A stretch of DNA of 46,625 nt from Caloramator sp. (GCA_026418935.1 JAOAAJ010000107.1:1-46625), one strand, 5' to 3'. Numbered from the stretch's first letter, positions 32,531 through 40,817 are shown. The notes: generated by a model from the letters alone, not told the origin. Numbers and translations: made by a program.

Positions 32531-34369
32531 CTACTTTCTGTCGTAGTATTCACCTAAAAATGCATTATTTTTTGTTATATATCCTTTTTTGGTTAATTCA
32601 TCTAAGTAATGCTTTAAATCCTCTATATCCTTTATTTTTTCCCTATTTACCTTAGATAATATATTTAAATAATCAGTTGAATATATTGGCAAAAACTTTT
32701 CTATTTCTTGGTATACTTCCTCATACTTTTTATCTCTAAAACTTAAAAGTTCGTCAAATGGATTTTGAGTATGGCTGGTTGTTGTATGGGAGAGCCTTAT
32801 TCTAACTGGAACAGTCCTTCCAAACAGTGCAGAGGATATAAAAACATCTCCACTTCTTAAATATGGTAGTCTTTTTGATTCTTCATTTGTTATATCAGTC
32901 TCTTCCTTTATAGTTGCAATATCCGATGCCCTTACTGTTCTAAACACAAGTTTTGTATTTAGCTGTGCTGTAACTGTTTCATCAAGAAGCGTTGGACGCT
33001 GTGTTGCAAGAATTAAAAACACTCCATATTTTCTACCTTCCTGTGCAATCTCCTTTATTATTGACTTTGAAGGAGTGTCGTATCCCTTTGGAGCAAAGTT
33101 ATGGCTCTCATCAAAGGCTATAATAAATGGTGGGAAAAAGTCCTTCTGCTCGCCTCTTTGAACAGAATCTCTATAATCCCTTCTTTTGTGATAAATGTTT
33201 GAAATTAAATAGGTTGAAAATACGTTTAATAACTTAATAGGGCCTTGTACAACTGCAAGCTTACCATCCTTTAAGCACTTTTCTACCCTTGTTATATCAT
33301 TTGTAAATATACCATCCTTATATAGCCTTTGAAGTCTCCAAAGTACTCCATTTACCGATTGAGGTGGTAAACTTCCAAACTCTCTATATACCTCAAGCAT
33401 TTCATCAAATTTACTTGCATCCATATCTTCATCGCACTTTGCCTTTCTATCTAAAATCTTCTTTTCGCTACCTATCTCAAGTGCTTCCTTTAATAGAGAC
33501 AATCTTCTTTCAAAGGTAAAGTATGTATCCTTATTTTTATGAACCTGCTCTATTACATTAGTCATTGAATCTGTCAATGTGCCTGCAGATGCTGCTCCAA
33601 TTAAATTTATCAAGTCCCTCGTTGTTAAGTTATCAAATTTTACACCTACTGCCTTTCCTATCTCTAAACATTCAAACCTATCTATAAAATCGTATTGATA
33701 TCTGCTATCTATATCCTTTTGATTATCTCTAAAATTCATTTCAAAATGAGGGTCAAGAACAACCGTTGGTATGTTTTTCTTCATTAGTTCCTCTAATATA
33801 ACCCTAAGTCCAAAGGACTTACCTGAACCTGAACCTCCAAATATACCTATATGAGGGTACTGTTGCATTGAGGCTATGTCAAATATGAAGGGAACGCCGT
33901 TTTGATTAATGATTTTTCCATCTTGATATAGTAAAAATCTATCCTTTAGTTCATCCTCCATTGTATCGTAGAGCTCCTCAGAACTTTTAATAACTCCAAG
34001 TACAAGTCCTGATTCAAGTTTTGATTTTAAAAGAAGATCCTTAACCTCATCAAACTTTGGTACTCTAACCTCAGAACCTACTTGTATTGGATATTCTGCC
34101 TCTACCATAAGCCTTACCTTTGCAATATAAAGGGTGTTTTCATCTATACTGTATCCAAGTGACTTTAATGAGGCAATTACACTTTTATCCACAAAATCCC
34201 CATTTATATCAAGTGGAATAAATCTATTGTAGGCACTTGTCTCTACAACTTCTCCTCTTAAAAGCCCCTGTCTTTCATCATTTATAACAAGTATTTGATT
34301 TATTTTAAAGGGCACTTTATCTGAAACAACAAATACCTCCTGTTGATTAGTAATTCCTACAACCTGCAT
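32531..34369 (-). CDS. herA: HerA-like hexameric ATPase/DNA translocase
   Basis: FtsK/HerA-family motor of 612 residues. An N-terminal HAS-barrel-like beta domain (about 1-110) precedes the RecA-like core. Walker A is GIFGGSGSGKS with Lys184; Walker B is FIIAFDESHNF near residue 420; LILATQRPTLLDETVTAQLNTKL near 455 includes the family's ATQRP motif. A helical C-terminal tail (about 525-612) follows. HerA works with NurA in DNA-end resection in archaea, and bacterial HerA partners take part in phage defence. Here it is paired with a NurA gene 2 nt upstream. Confidence 0.9.
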   Translation of the reverse strand: MQVVGITNQQEVFVVSDKVPFKINQILVINDERQGLLRGEVVETSAYNRFIPLDINGDFVDKSVIASLKSLGYSIDENTLYIAKVRLMVEAEYPIQVGSEVRVPKFDEVKDLLLKSKLESGLVLGVIKSSEELYDTMEDELKDRFLLYQDGKIINQNGVPFIFDIASMQQYPHIGIFGGSGSGKSFGLRVILEELMKKNIPTVVLDPHFEMNFRDNQKDIDSRYQYDFIDRFECLEIGKAVGVKFDNLTTRDLINLIGAASAGTLTDSMTNVIEQVHKNKDTYFTFERRLSLLKEALEIGSEKKILDRKAKCDEDMDASKFDEMLEVYREFGSLPPQSVNGVLWRLQRLYKDGIFTNDITRVEKCLKDGKLAVVQGPIKLLNVFSTYLISNIYHKRRDYRDSVQRGEQKDFFPPFIIAFDESHNFAPKGYDTPSKSIIKEIAQEGRKYGVFLILATQRPTLLDETVTAQLNTKLVFRTVRASDIATIKEETDITNEESKRLPYLRSGDVFISSALFGRTVPVRIRLSHTTTSHTQNPFDELLSFRDKKYEEVYQEIEKFLPIYSTDYLNILSKVNREKIKDIEDLKHYLDELTKKGYITKNNAFLGEYYDRK

Positions 34370-34371
34370 AA

Positions 34372-35325
34372 TTAATACCCCCTTTTGTTTCTCTTAGGAT
34401 TAAAATAGACTTCTACAACTTCTTTATCTAAGTAACCATCTATTAGAGCCTTTAACTTTTCATCTGTTATTTTTGTTTCTACATCAACTAAATCAATTAT
34501 ATAAGGAATTCCTCTTGATTTACTGAAGGTTAGAGAATATATTAGACTTAATATACTGTCTGAAAAGGCCTCCTGTTCCTTTAAAAAATCAATTCCTATA
34601 ACCTGTGGGTCATCGGAAAACCTTGCATAAAAACTTTTTATACCACTATCCTTCTTACTTGTTTTTATTTCTTTTTTTAAATACATATACTCTCCTATAT
34701 TTAACAAATTAAAAAGTACCTCTCTGTCATATAAAATGTCCTCATCAAGTTGTCCATCTTTTTTGAGTATCTCACCAATATCCTTAGTTTTTACTTCTTC
34801 TGTTATTCCAACAATTACTTTATTCTTATATAGAGCTGAATTTTTTAGTTCATCCCACTCATAGGGACAATCTATTTTATAATGTAGTAGAGAGCCATCC
34901 ATAAATATGATATTTGATTCGCAATTATTTATAGCATCCATTGCTGCCTTAATTTCCATTTTAGACATTGTTGCTCTTCTTTTTATTGCATCCTCATCTT
35001 GAGTCATATTTTCCTCTAATAAGGGTGTATAGATATCTTCATATTCTGCCTTATATCCCTTTGTACATAGTGCAACAGCTCTAATTAATGAGATGTAATG
35101 GGGATATAATCCTCCAAAATTGTTTATACTTCCATCCACAGCAACTACACCCTTGTCACAGGAAACAGCTCTTAATTCATATTCATTTAATTTATTGGCT
35201 CTTTTGATATTTGCTATGTCATTTTTTACAAGATAATCCTTTATCTTATTTCTATTTAATCCTTTATTTTTATCCTTTAAAATAGCATTTAAACTTTCTA
35301 ACTTATTTTTTAAATCATCAAACAT
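34372..35325 (-). CDS. nurA: NurA-domain nuclease
   Basis: Nuclease partner of HerA, 317 residues. The conserved aspartate motif is VVAVDGSINNFGG near residue 61. A second motif, IIFMDGSLLHY near 148, fits the metal-binding site, and YIIDLVDVETKITDEKLKALI near 280 gives another conserved region. The start at 35325 follows AAGAGGTG by 6 nt; an earlier in-frame GTG is part of the ribosome site. The gene precedes herA with a 2-nt gap; in known HerA-NurA pairs the two proteins form one resection complex. It diverges from abrB. Confidence 0.85.
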   Translation of the reverse strand: MFDDLKNKLESLNAILKDKNKGLNRNKIKDYLVKNDIANIKRANKLNEYELRAVSCDKGVVAVDGSINNFGGLYPHYISLIRAVALCTKGYKAEYEDIYTPLLEENMTQDEDAIKRRATMSKMEIKAAMDAINNCESNIIFMDGSLLHYKIDCPYEWDELKNSALYKNKVIVGITEEVKTKDIGEILKKDGQLDEDILYDREVLFNLLNIGEYMYLKKEIKTSKKDSGIKSFYARFSDDPQVIGIDFLKEQEAFSDSILSLIYSLTFSKSRGIPYIIDLVDVETKITDEKLKALIDGYLDKEVVEVYFNPKRNKRGY

Positions 35326-35458
35326 TTTATTCACCTCTTAAAATATTCTACACTAAATTCATAATATTTGAAATAAGGGACAAAATAAAGGTAAGAGCTT
35401 ACCAAATTGTTAATTAAATTATTTTATTAAATTAATTAGAAAATTTAAGTTAAAGTTA

Positions 35459-35506
35459 TTGACTTTTAATGGTAACTTTGTTATTATCTAATTAAGAAAT
35501 GTCGAA
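35459..35506 (+). promoter_or_regulatory. abrB promoter with downstream Spo0A box
   Basis: TTGACT (35459-35464), a 17-nt spacer and TATTAT (35482-35487) give a sigma-A promoter with a start near 35494. TGTCGAA (35500-35506) lies just downstream of that start. In B. subtilis Spo0A represses abrB through boxes in this same relative place. Confidence 0.65.
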
Positions 35507-35529
35507 GATTGTTGAAGGAGGTAGTACAT

Positions 35530-35772
35530 ATGAAGTCCACAGGAGTAGTTAGAAGAGTAGACGAACTTGGTAGAGTAGTTATTCCAATCGAGCTTAGAAG
35601 AACGCTTGACATAGCTGAAAAGGACGCACTTGAAATCTATGTTGATGGAGAAATGATAATCCTTAAGAAGTATCAACCAGCTTGCATATTCTGCGGAGAT
35701 GCAAGAGACGTTGTTAACTTCAAGGGAAAGAACATCTGCAAAAACTGCTTATCAGAAATAAAGGCTGAATAA
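35530..35772 (+). CDS. abrB: AbrB-family transition-state regulator with zinc-ribbon tail
   Basis: DNA-binding regulator of 80 residues. The N-terminal swapped-hairpin domain (STGVVRRVDELGRVVIPIEL, then RRTLDIAEKDALEIYVDGE) is almost identical in pattern to B. subtilis AbrB. The C-terminus has two CxxC pairs (CIFCGD and CKNCLSE) in place of the B. subtilis multimerisation domain, so it probably binds zinc. The ATG follows GGAGGTAG. It is the one gene of the conserved yaaO-rsmA run on the opposite strand, and a Spo0A box lies in its leader. Confidence 0.93.
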   Translation: MKSTGVVRRVDELGRVVIPIELRRTLDIAEKDALEIYVDGEMIILKKYQPACIFCGDARDVVNFKGKNICKNCLSEIKAE

Positions 35773-35782
35773 CAAATAAAAC

Positions 35783-35836
35783 AACACCCAGATAGTTTGA
35801 AAATTTGTAAAATATAATCTGGGTGTTATTTTTTTA
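35783..35836 (+). terminator. Terminator after abrB
   Basis: Perfect 11-bp stem AACACCCAGAT / ATCTGGGTGTT (35783-35793, 35817-35827), 23-nt AT loop, followed by ATTTTTTTA. Confidence 0.85.
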
Positions 35837-36205
35837 TTTAAAATACTCTGTAAGAAAACTTTCTACTTTGCTTATAAATATTTCTGCATTTTTTAACTGT
35901 TCTTCTGCATCTTCTTTGGGAGCTATATAAAAATCATCATAATCTGATTTTTCCCTAATTTTATAAGCAGATGTAATAATAGAATAAATCTCTTTATCAA
36001 ATTTCCCAGTATGTATAAAATATTGATTAAAATGAGCAATAACTCCAGAATGTTTTTTAGAATCAAATTCATCTAACGAATTAACCGCTCTTATCGCATG
36101 AAATATTGAATAATAAGATCTATTAATAGAAGCCTTAAATAAACCATTATCTAAATTAACTTTAGCAGACTTCAAATCTTCTTTTGCTTTTTCTAATCTA
36201 TACAT
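35834..36205 (-). CDS. HEPN-domain protein (HepT-like toxin)
   Basis: All-helical HEPN protein of at least 123 residues. The family core NRSYYSIFHAIRAV gives the catalytic R-x6-H motif. YRLEKAKEDLKSAKVNL at the start and YKIREKSDYDDF in the second half are also typical. In MntA-HepT systems the HEPN RNase is kept inactive by AMPylation from the MNT partner encoded next to it. The ATG at 36205 has no ribosome site, and in-frame codons upstream (QDKIKTLA) look like real family sequence, so translation may begin earlier, for example at an ATT near 36231 after GGAG, overlapping the MNT gene. Confidence 0.82.
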   Translation of the reverse strand: MYRLEKAKEDLKSAKVNLDNGLFKASINRSYYSIFHAIRAVNSLDEFDSKKHSGVIAHFNQYFIHTGKFDKEIYSIITSAYKIREKSDYDDFYIAPKEDAEEQLKNAEIFISKVESFLTEYFK

Positions 36206-36221
36206 AGCAAGAGTTTTTATT

Positions 36222-36560
36222 TTATCTTGAATATAAAATTACTCCTTCATTTAATATATTTTTGTAGAAAGGTAATACATTACACCAACTAATAAATTTT
36301 TCATAGCTTAAATCTATCAATGAAATAACCTTCATATACTTATAACTTATTTCAGAAATAATTTCATTTAATCTTTTCTCATACATTCTTATTTCCTGTT
36401 CATCAATATCTAAAATTACAGCTACATCTATGTCTGATTCTTCATCTTCAGTTCCCTTTGCATAGGAACCATATAGGACAATCTCCTTAATTTTATCCCC
36501 ATATAAATCTTTAAGATAACTTATCAATTCATCTAACATATTGACTATAGTTGAATTCAT
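36222..36560 (-). CDS. MNT-type nucleotidyltransferase (MntA-like antitoxin)
   Basis: Minimal nucleotidyltransferase of 112 residues. LYGSYAKGTEDEESDIDVAV near residue 32 is an exact GSx10DxD motif, the form found in MntA antitoxins that AMPylate HepT. Start 36560 follows GGGGTTGG; an in-frame TTG 9 nt upstream is less likely. It is directly upstream of the HEPN gene on the same strand. The pair lies between rsmI and abrB, where B. subtilis has no gene of this kind, so it is probably an acquired module. Confidence 0.85.
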   Translation of the reverse strand: MNSTIVNMLDELISYLKDLYGDKIKEIVLYGSYAKGTEDEESDIDVAVILDIDEQEIRMYEKRLNEIISEISYKYMKVISLIDLSYEKFISWCNVLPFYKNILNEGVILYSR

Positions 36561-36614
36561 TAAATCCAACCCCTTTTGTTAATATTTGTTTTATTATATC
36601 ATATTTTCCTGATT

Positions 36615-37463
36615 TTAATCAAACATTTCAATGGTATACTTATAAACCTCTGACTTTTTAAGACCTCTTTCCTTTGCTACCTTTTTAATAGCATCCTTTT
36701 TACTCATTCCTTCATCAATATATTTTTGTATATGTTCACTTATATCTATTTCACTAAATTCCTGTTTTTTCTCTTCTTCTATTTCCTCTTTACTTTTTCC
36801 CTCTAAAACTAATACATACTCTCCCTTAGGTTCTTTTTCTTTATAAACTTCTATAGCTTCTGATAAAGTTAATCTTTGTATCTCCTCATATCTTTTTGTA
36901 AGCTCTCTACAGATAGATATTTTTCTATCCCCAAAATACTCATATAAATCATTCAAAGTCTTTATAAGTCTATGTGGTGCCTCATAAAATATTATAGTGC
37001 GTGTTTCGTTTTTTAGTTCCTCAAGTCTCTCTCTTCTTTGTTTGCCTTCCCTTTCTAAGAAACCTTCAAAAACGAATCTTCTTGTACAAAGTCCTGAAAC
37101 TACAAGAGCATATAAAAAGGCAGAGGCACCTGGAACGTGAACAATATTTATGTAATTTTCAATAGCAAGTTTAACTAAGTCCTCACCGGGATCTGAAATA
37201 CCTGGTGTTCCTGCATCTGTAACAAGAGCTACACTCTCACCATCTAATAATCTATTTATAATTTTAGGACCCATTTCATATTTATTATGCTCGTGGTAGC
37301 TCACAAGTGGTTTTTTTATTTCAAAATGATTTAATAGTTTTAATGTTTGTCTTGTATCCTCTGCTGCTATAAAATCAACTTCTTTTAGTGTGTTTATAGC
37401 TCTAAAGGTTATATCATCAAGATTACCAATTGGAGTCGCAACTAAATATAGTGTCCCAGCCAT
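36615..37463 (-). CDS. rsmI: 16S rRNA (cytidine1402-2'-O)-methyltransferase
   Basis: Tetrapyrrole-methylase-fold enzyme that methylates the ribose of C1402. Signature motifs: LYLVATPIGNLDDIT near the start, AAEDTRQT near 35, ALVTDAGTPGISDPG near 80, VPGASAFLYALVVSGL near 110 and FEGFLEREGKQRRERL near 130. 282 residues. The ATG at 37463 follows GGAAGGTG; the longer frame starts at a GTG inside that site. It begins 2 nt after the trmN6 stop, matching yabB-yabC order in B. subtilis. Confidence 0.96.
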   Translation of the reverse strand: MAGTLYLVATPIGNLDDITFRAINTLKEVDFIAAEDTRQTLKLLNHFEIKKPLVSYHEHNKYEMGPKIINRLLDGESVALVTDAGTPGISDPGEDLVKLAIENYINIVHVPGASAFLYALVVSGLCTRRFVFEGFLEREGKQRRERLEELKNETRTIIFYEAPHRLIKTLNDLYEYFGDRKISICRELTKRYEEIQRLTLSEAIEVYKEKEPKGEYVLVLEGKSKEEIEEEKKQEFSEIDISEHIQKYIDEGMSKKDAIKKVAKERGLKKSEVYKYTIEMFD

Positions 37464-37465
37464 AC

Positions 37466-38197
37466 TTAACACCTTCCATAAATTTTTAAAATTTCTTGTG
37501 TATATGTTCCATCATCATTATATACATAAAGAGGTTCTTCAATCTTTAGAAAATCTCCTCCACACTTTACAGATTCAATTAAAACCATAGTTGGTGCTTT
37601 ATTCACCTTTGGATGAACAAACCTAATCCTCTTTGGTGTAAACTTATTATTATTTAATGCAAGTATTATATCCTTTAGCCTCTCTGGCCTGTGTATCATA
37701 TAAAAGCGTCCTCCACCCTTAAGAAGTCTTGAGGCAGAAAAACAAAGTTCATCTATATTTATTAAAATCTCGTGTCTTGAGATTGCCTTTGTATCAGACA
37801 TATTTAATATACCTGATTTACCCTTTTTATAGGGTGGATTTGAGATAACAACATCGTATTCATTTATTCCAATATGATTATAACAGTCCTTTATGTCTCC
37901 TTCAAAAATCCTTATCCTTTCACTTAATCCGTTTAATTCTACACTCCTTCTTGCCATATCCGCAACATCATTTTGTATTTCTACTCCAACAATCTCTTTT
38001 GGTTCATATTTGCCATATACAAGAAGGGGTATTATACCTGTTCCTGTGCCTAAATCAACTACCTTATCCTTTTTCCTAACTACCGCATAGGATGACAATA
38101 ATACTGCATCAATTCCAAAACAAAAATAGCTTGGATTTTGAATTATCTTTAGTCCCTTTAATTCTAAATCATCCAATCTTTCACCAGTCTTTAGCAT
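37466..38197 (-). CDS. trmN6: tRNA1(Val) adenine-N6 methyltransferase-like protein
   Basis: SAM-dependent methyltransferase of 243 residues (YfiC/YabB type), expected to modify A37 of a tRNA. SAM-binding VVDLGTGTGIIPLL near residue 46, and the adenine-N6 motif NPPYKKG near 120 (VVISNPPY). Substrate-recognition region YFCFGIDAVLLSSYA at the N-terminus is characteristic. ATG after GAAGGAGG. Operon: trmN6-rsmI. Confidence 0.92.
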   Translation of the reverse strand: MLKTGERLDDLELKGLKIIQNPSYFCFGIDAVLLSSYAVVRKKDKVVDLGTGTGIIPLLVYGKYEPKEIVGVEIQNDVADMARRSVELNGLSERIRIFEGDIKDCYNHIGINEYDVVISNPPYKKGKSGILNMSDTKAISRHEILINIDELCFSASRLLKGGGRFYMIHRPERLKDIILALNNNKFTPKRIRFVHPKVNKAPTMVLIESVKCGGDFLKIEEPLYVYNDDGTYTQEILKIYGRC

Positions 38198-38208
38198 ATG
38201 TCCTCCTT

Positions 38209-38751
38209 CTATTTTAGTGCTTCAATATAATTTTTCAAATCCCTCTTTTCCATAAATCCCATATGAATAGTTTCAATATTAAACTCCTTATCTATTATAA
38301 CAGTTGTAGGTATTCCTGTCACACGGTATAATCCTGCAACCTCTGTTTTTTCATCTAAAAGTGGCTTTATAGTATAGTTTCTTTCCTTTAAGAAGGCTTC
38401 AACTGTCTTTTTATCTTCTCCTATGTTTAAAAATACAAAAACTACATTACTATCATTCTTATACTCATCCACTAACTGAATAAAACCTGGAAATTCCGCC
38501 TTACAAGGAGGACACCAAGTTGCAAAGAAGTTTAATATTATTGTTTTGCCTTTATAATCTGATAGTTTTATTTCTTCACCATCAATATTTTTTAATGTAA
38601 AATCTATTGCCTTATCATTTGCCACAACATTTTCTTCTTTTTGTTCTGTTTGATTTGTCTCATTTTTATTCTTTGATGTTTGTGGATTTATTGAACAACC
38701 TGATAAAAGTAATATACTAATCACCAAAATAATTGACACTACCTTCTTCAT
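38209..38751 (-). CDS. TlpA/ResA-like thioredoxin-fold lipoprotein
   Basis: Extracytoplasmic thiol-disulfide protein of 180 residues. Residues 1-19 are a lipoprotein signal with lipobox LLSGC. After a charged linker, the redoxin domain starts near residue 47 (AIDFTLKNIDGEEIKLSDY), with the active site FFATWCPPCKAEF (CxxC) near 75 and GIPTTVIIDKE (cis-Pro) near 147. It follows ccdA with one base between stop and start, so CcdA very probably supplies electrons to it across the membrane. Confidence 0.93.
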   Translation of the reverse strand: MKKVVSIILVISILLLSGCSINPQTSKNKNETNQTEQKEENVVANDKAIDFTLKNIDGEEIKLSDYKGKTIILNFFATWCPPCKAEFPGFIQLVDEYKNDSNVVFVFLNIGEDKKTVEAFLKERNYTIKPLLDEKTEVAGLYRVTGIPTTVIIDKEFNIETIHMGFMEKRDLKNYIEALK

Positions 38752-38752
38752 T

Positions 38753-39430
38753 TTAAAAACCTCCTAAAATATTTGTTAAAATATATAATTTTCCTGTAAA
38801 TAATAAAATACCAGTTAATATTAATATTACCCCTGCAACTATTTTAATTACATTGGATTTTTGCATAATAAACCTTGAAAAGGCTCTGGATTTGTTTATA
38901 AAGATTGAAAAAAACAAAAATGGTATCAAAAGTCCAAATGAATAAATTAGTAAATAGTATGCTCCTATAAAACTTGATTGCCTACTAACTGCAAGCATAA
39001 GAACACTTGATAATATTGGGCTAATGCAGGGAGTCCATCCAAGCGATAGACTTACTCCAAGTAATAAGGAGGATATTATGCTACCCTTTTTAATTTGTAA
39101 ATCCATTTTAACTTCTCTGTTTAAAAAGTCTAATTTGATTACTCTTAGATAAAAAAGTCCCATAATTACTATAAATAAACCTAAAATTTTGTTAAGCAGT
39201 TGCCTATTTATCATTAAAAATCTTCCTATGCTTCCCGATAGTGCACCAAGACTTGTAAACATTAAAGTAAAACCAATAATAAAGGCTATTGTATTAATAA
39301 TAGTGTTTTTCTTATTTGCTGCCTCACCTGTTATATAGCTTAAGTAAATTGGTATTAGGGGTAAAAAACATGGAGATAAAAAGGATAAAATCCCTTGTGT
39401 AAATACCAATATAGTTGATAACCTTTCCAT
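38753..39430 (-). CDS. ccdA: CcdA/DsbD-like thiol-electron membrane transporter
   Basis: Six-helix membrane protein of 225 residues that passes reducing power from cytosolic thioredoxin outwards. The first helix region holds GILSFLSPCFLPLIPIYLSYI and the later one SLGWTPCISPILSSVLM; these two cysteines (SPC and TPC) are the redox pair of the family. The ATG follows GGAGGTG. It forms a unit with the TlpA-like lipoprotein. Inserted between ricT and trmN6 relative to B. subtilis. Confidence 0.93.
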   Translation of the reverse strand: MERLSTILVFTQGILSFLSPCFLPLIPIYLSYITGEAANKKNTIINTIAFIIGFTLMFTSLGALSGSIGRFLMINRQLLNKILGLFIVIMGLFYLRVIKLDFLNREVKMDLQIKKGSIISSLLLGVSLSLGWTPCISPILSSVLMLAVSRQSSFIGAYYLLIYSFGLLIPFLFFSIFINKSRAFSRFIMQKSNVIKIVAGVILILTGILLFTGKLYILTNILGGF

Positions 39431-39519
39431 ACAACACCTCCAATAAAGTTTTTAATATACCCTTATATGGTATATCTATATATTATCATATTTATATTTT
39501 TTTATCTATATTCATTTTT

Positions 39520-39574
39520 ATTAGAAGTTTCTTCTAATAGTGCAAAAGTGGCAGGTATTTTTAATACCTGCCAC
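39520..39574 (-). terminator. Two adjacent hairpins upstream of ccdA
   Basis: First, ATTAGAAG-TTT-CTTCTAAT (39520-39538); second, a perfect 12-bp stem GTGGCAGGTATT / AATACCTGCCAC with a 3-nt loop (39548-39574), followed on the minus strand by CTTTTG. A second full terminator for the ferredoxin gene lies closer to it, so the purpose of this pair is unclear; it may be attenuation before ccdA. Confidence 0.5.
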
Positions 39575-39593
39575 AAATTTTTATAAAAATAAG

Positions 39594-39618
39594 TTATGAG
39601 TGATATGAATGCCAATAT
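39594..39618. repeat. 25-nt repeat, copy B
   Basis: TTATGAGTGATATGAATGCC plus AATAT, 22 of 25 identical to 27826-27850. Like copy A it sits 3' (plus strand) of a strong hairpin. It ends right at the ferredoxin terminator. Confidence 0.55.
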
Positions 39619-39642
39619 AAAAAGGCCTTGTTAGGCCTTTTT
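39619..39642. terminator. Terminator after the two-cluster ferredoxin
   Basis: Perfect 10-bp stem AAAAAGGCCT / AGGCCTTTTT with a 4-nt loop; T run on both strands. Confidence 0.85.
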
Positions 39643-39652
39643 ACTATGTAGA

Positions 39653-39823
39653 TTATTCTTGAACTGGAGCTCCTACTGGGCAAACATTAGCACAGTTTCC
39701 GCAGTCGATGCAAGCATCTGCATCAATAACGTAGATTGAATCTCCTTGGCTTATGCAGTTAACTGGACATTCTGATGCACAAGCTCCACAGTTTACGCAA
39801 GCGTCAGTAATCTTGTATGCCAT
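39653..39823 (-). CDS. 2[4Fe-4S] clostridial-type ferredoxin
   Basis: Low-potential electron carrier of 56 residues, short enough to be missed by length filters. It begins MAYKITDACVNCGACASECP and ends with CIDCGNCANVCPVGAPVQE. The two CxxCxxCxxxCP motifs carry eight cysteines for two cubane clusters; one extra Cys follows the first motif (PVNC). The ATG has AGGAGGTG 7 nt upstream. It is codon-optimised in appearance (GCT, GGA, AAC), as expected for a highly expressed protein. Own terminator; between ricT and ccdA. Confidence 0.97.
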   Translation of the reverse strand: MAYKITDACVNCGACASECPVNCISQGDSIYVIDADACIDCGNCANVCPVGAPVQE

Positions 39824-39907
39824 AAGTTTCACCTCCTGAAAACTTCTAAAGTTATTTTATCACGTTTTTTTAAATCTGAAAAGTATTACTTAGGGAAATT
39901 ATAGCCA

Positions 39908-40816
39908 TTATTCCTCTAAAAGGCTGTTAATATCTACATCAGATTCCTCTAATTCCTCAATTTCTGACTTTATTTCATCGTCTGATATCTCTCTATGCTC
40001 ATATTGTCCCTCGATTAGTTCAATATTATGTACAGAATATGTTTTTATTTCAATATCATCTGGAGTTTTAAGCTTAACCTTTACACTTTCTCTTATTATG
40101 CTATTTTCCATAACTTCTCCTTCTCCATCAGGAGTTCTAACTATTGAACCTACAACAGGAGTTATTTTTCTTATCTCCTCATAGGTCTGCTGTTCATAGT
40201 TTAAACAGCACATAAGTCTTCCGCATACTCCAGATATCTTTGAAGGATTTAAAGATAAGTTTTGTTCCTTTGCCATTTTTATTGAAACAGGTTCAAACTC
40301 ACCTAAAAAAGTTGAACAGCACATAGGCCTTCCACAAGGTCCAAGGCCTCCAACCATCTTTGACTCATCCCTTACACCTATTTGCCTTAGCTCTATTCTT
40401 GTTCTAAATATTGCAGCTAAATCTTTTACAAGTTCTCTAAAATCTATTCTTCCATCTGCAACAAAGTAGAATATAACCTTGTTGTTGTCAAAGGTATATT
40501 CAACATCTATAAGCTTCATTGGAAGACCATGTTCTTGTATTTTCTTTAGGCATATTTGAAACGCATCCTCTTCCTTTGCCTTATTCTGAAGATTTTTTAG
40601 TTTATCCTCCTCTGTTGCAACTCTAATTACCTTCTTTAGGGGTGCAACTATTTCATCCTCTGTTACTTCCTTTTTTCCAATAACAACCTCTCCAAACTCT
40701 ATTCCTCTTGCTGTTTCAACTATAGCATAATCTCCTTTATTTATATCAAGTCCATCTGGGTCAAAGTAATAAATTTTACCTGCCCTCTTAAATCTTATGC
40801 CAACTACAGTAACCAT
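39908..40816 (-). CDS. ricT: RicT/YaaT PSP1-domain protein
   Basis: Part of the RicA-RicF-RicT complex that, in B. subtilis, carries iron-sulfur clusters, helps RNase Y and favours Spo0A phosphorylation. 302 residues. PSP1 domain with RGIEFGEVVIGKKEV near residue 35, and the cysteine set LGPCGRPMCCSTFLGEF near 160 followed by GVCGRLMCCLNYEQQTYEE near 195, which gives the cluster ligands. The acidic C-terminal tail is longer than in B. subtilis. It follows holB by 1 nt, as in yaaT of the reference order. Confidence 0.95.
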   Translation of the reverse strand: MVTVVGIRFKRAGKIYYFDPDGLDINKGDYAIVETARGIEFGEVVIGKKEVTEDEIVAPLKKVIRVATEEDKLKNLQNKAKEEDAFQICLKKIQEHGLPMKLIDVEYTFDNNKVIFYFVADGRIDFRELVKDLAAIFRTRIELRQIGVRDESKMVGGLGPCGRPMCCSTFLGEFEPVSIKMAKEQNLSLNPSKISGVCGRLMCCLNYEQQTYEEIRKITPVVGSIVRTPDGEGEVMENSIIRESVKVKLKTPDDIEIKTYSVHNIELIEGQYEHREISDDEIKSEIEELEESDVDINSLLEE

Positions 40817-40817
40817 A

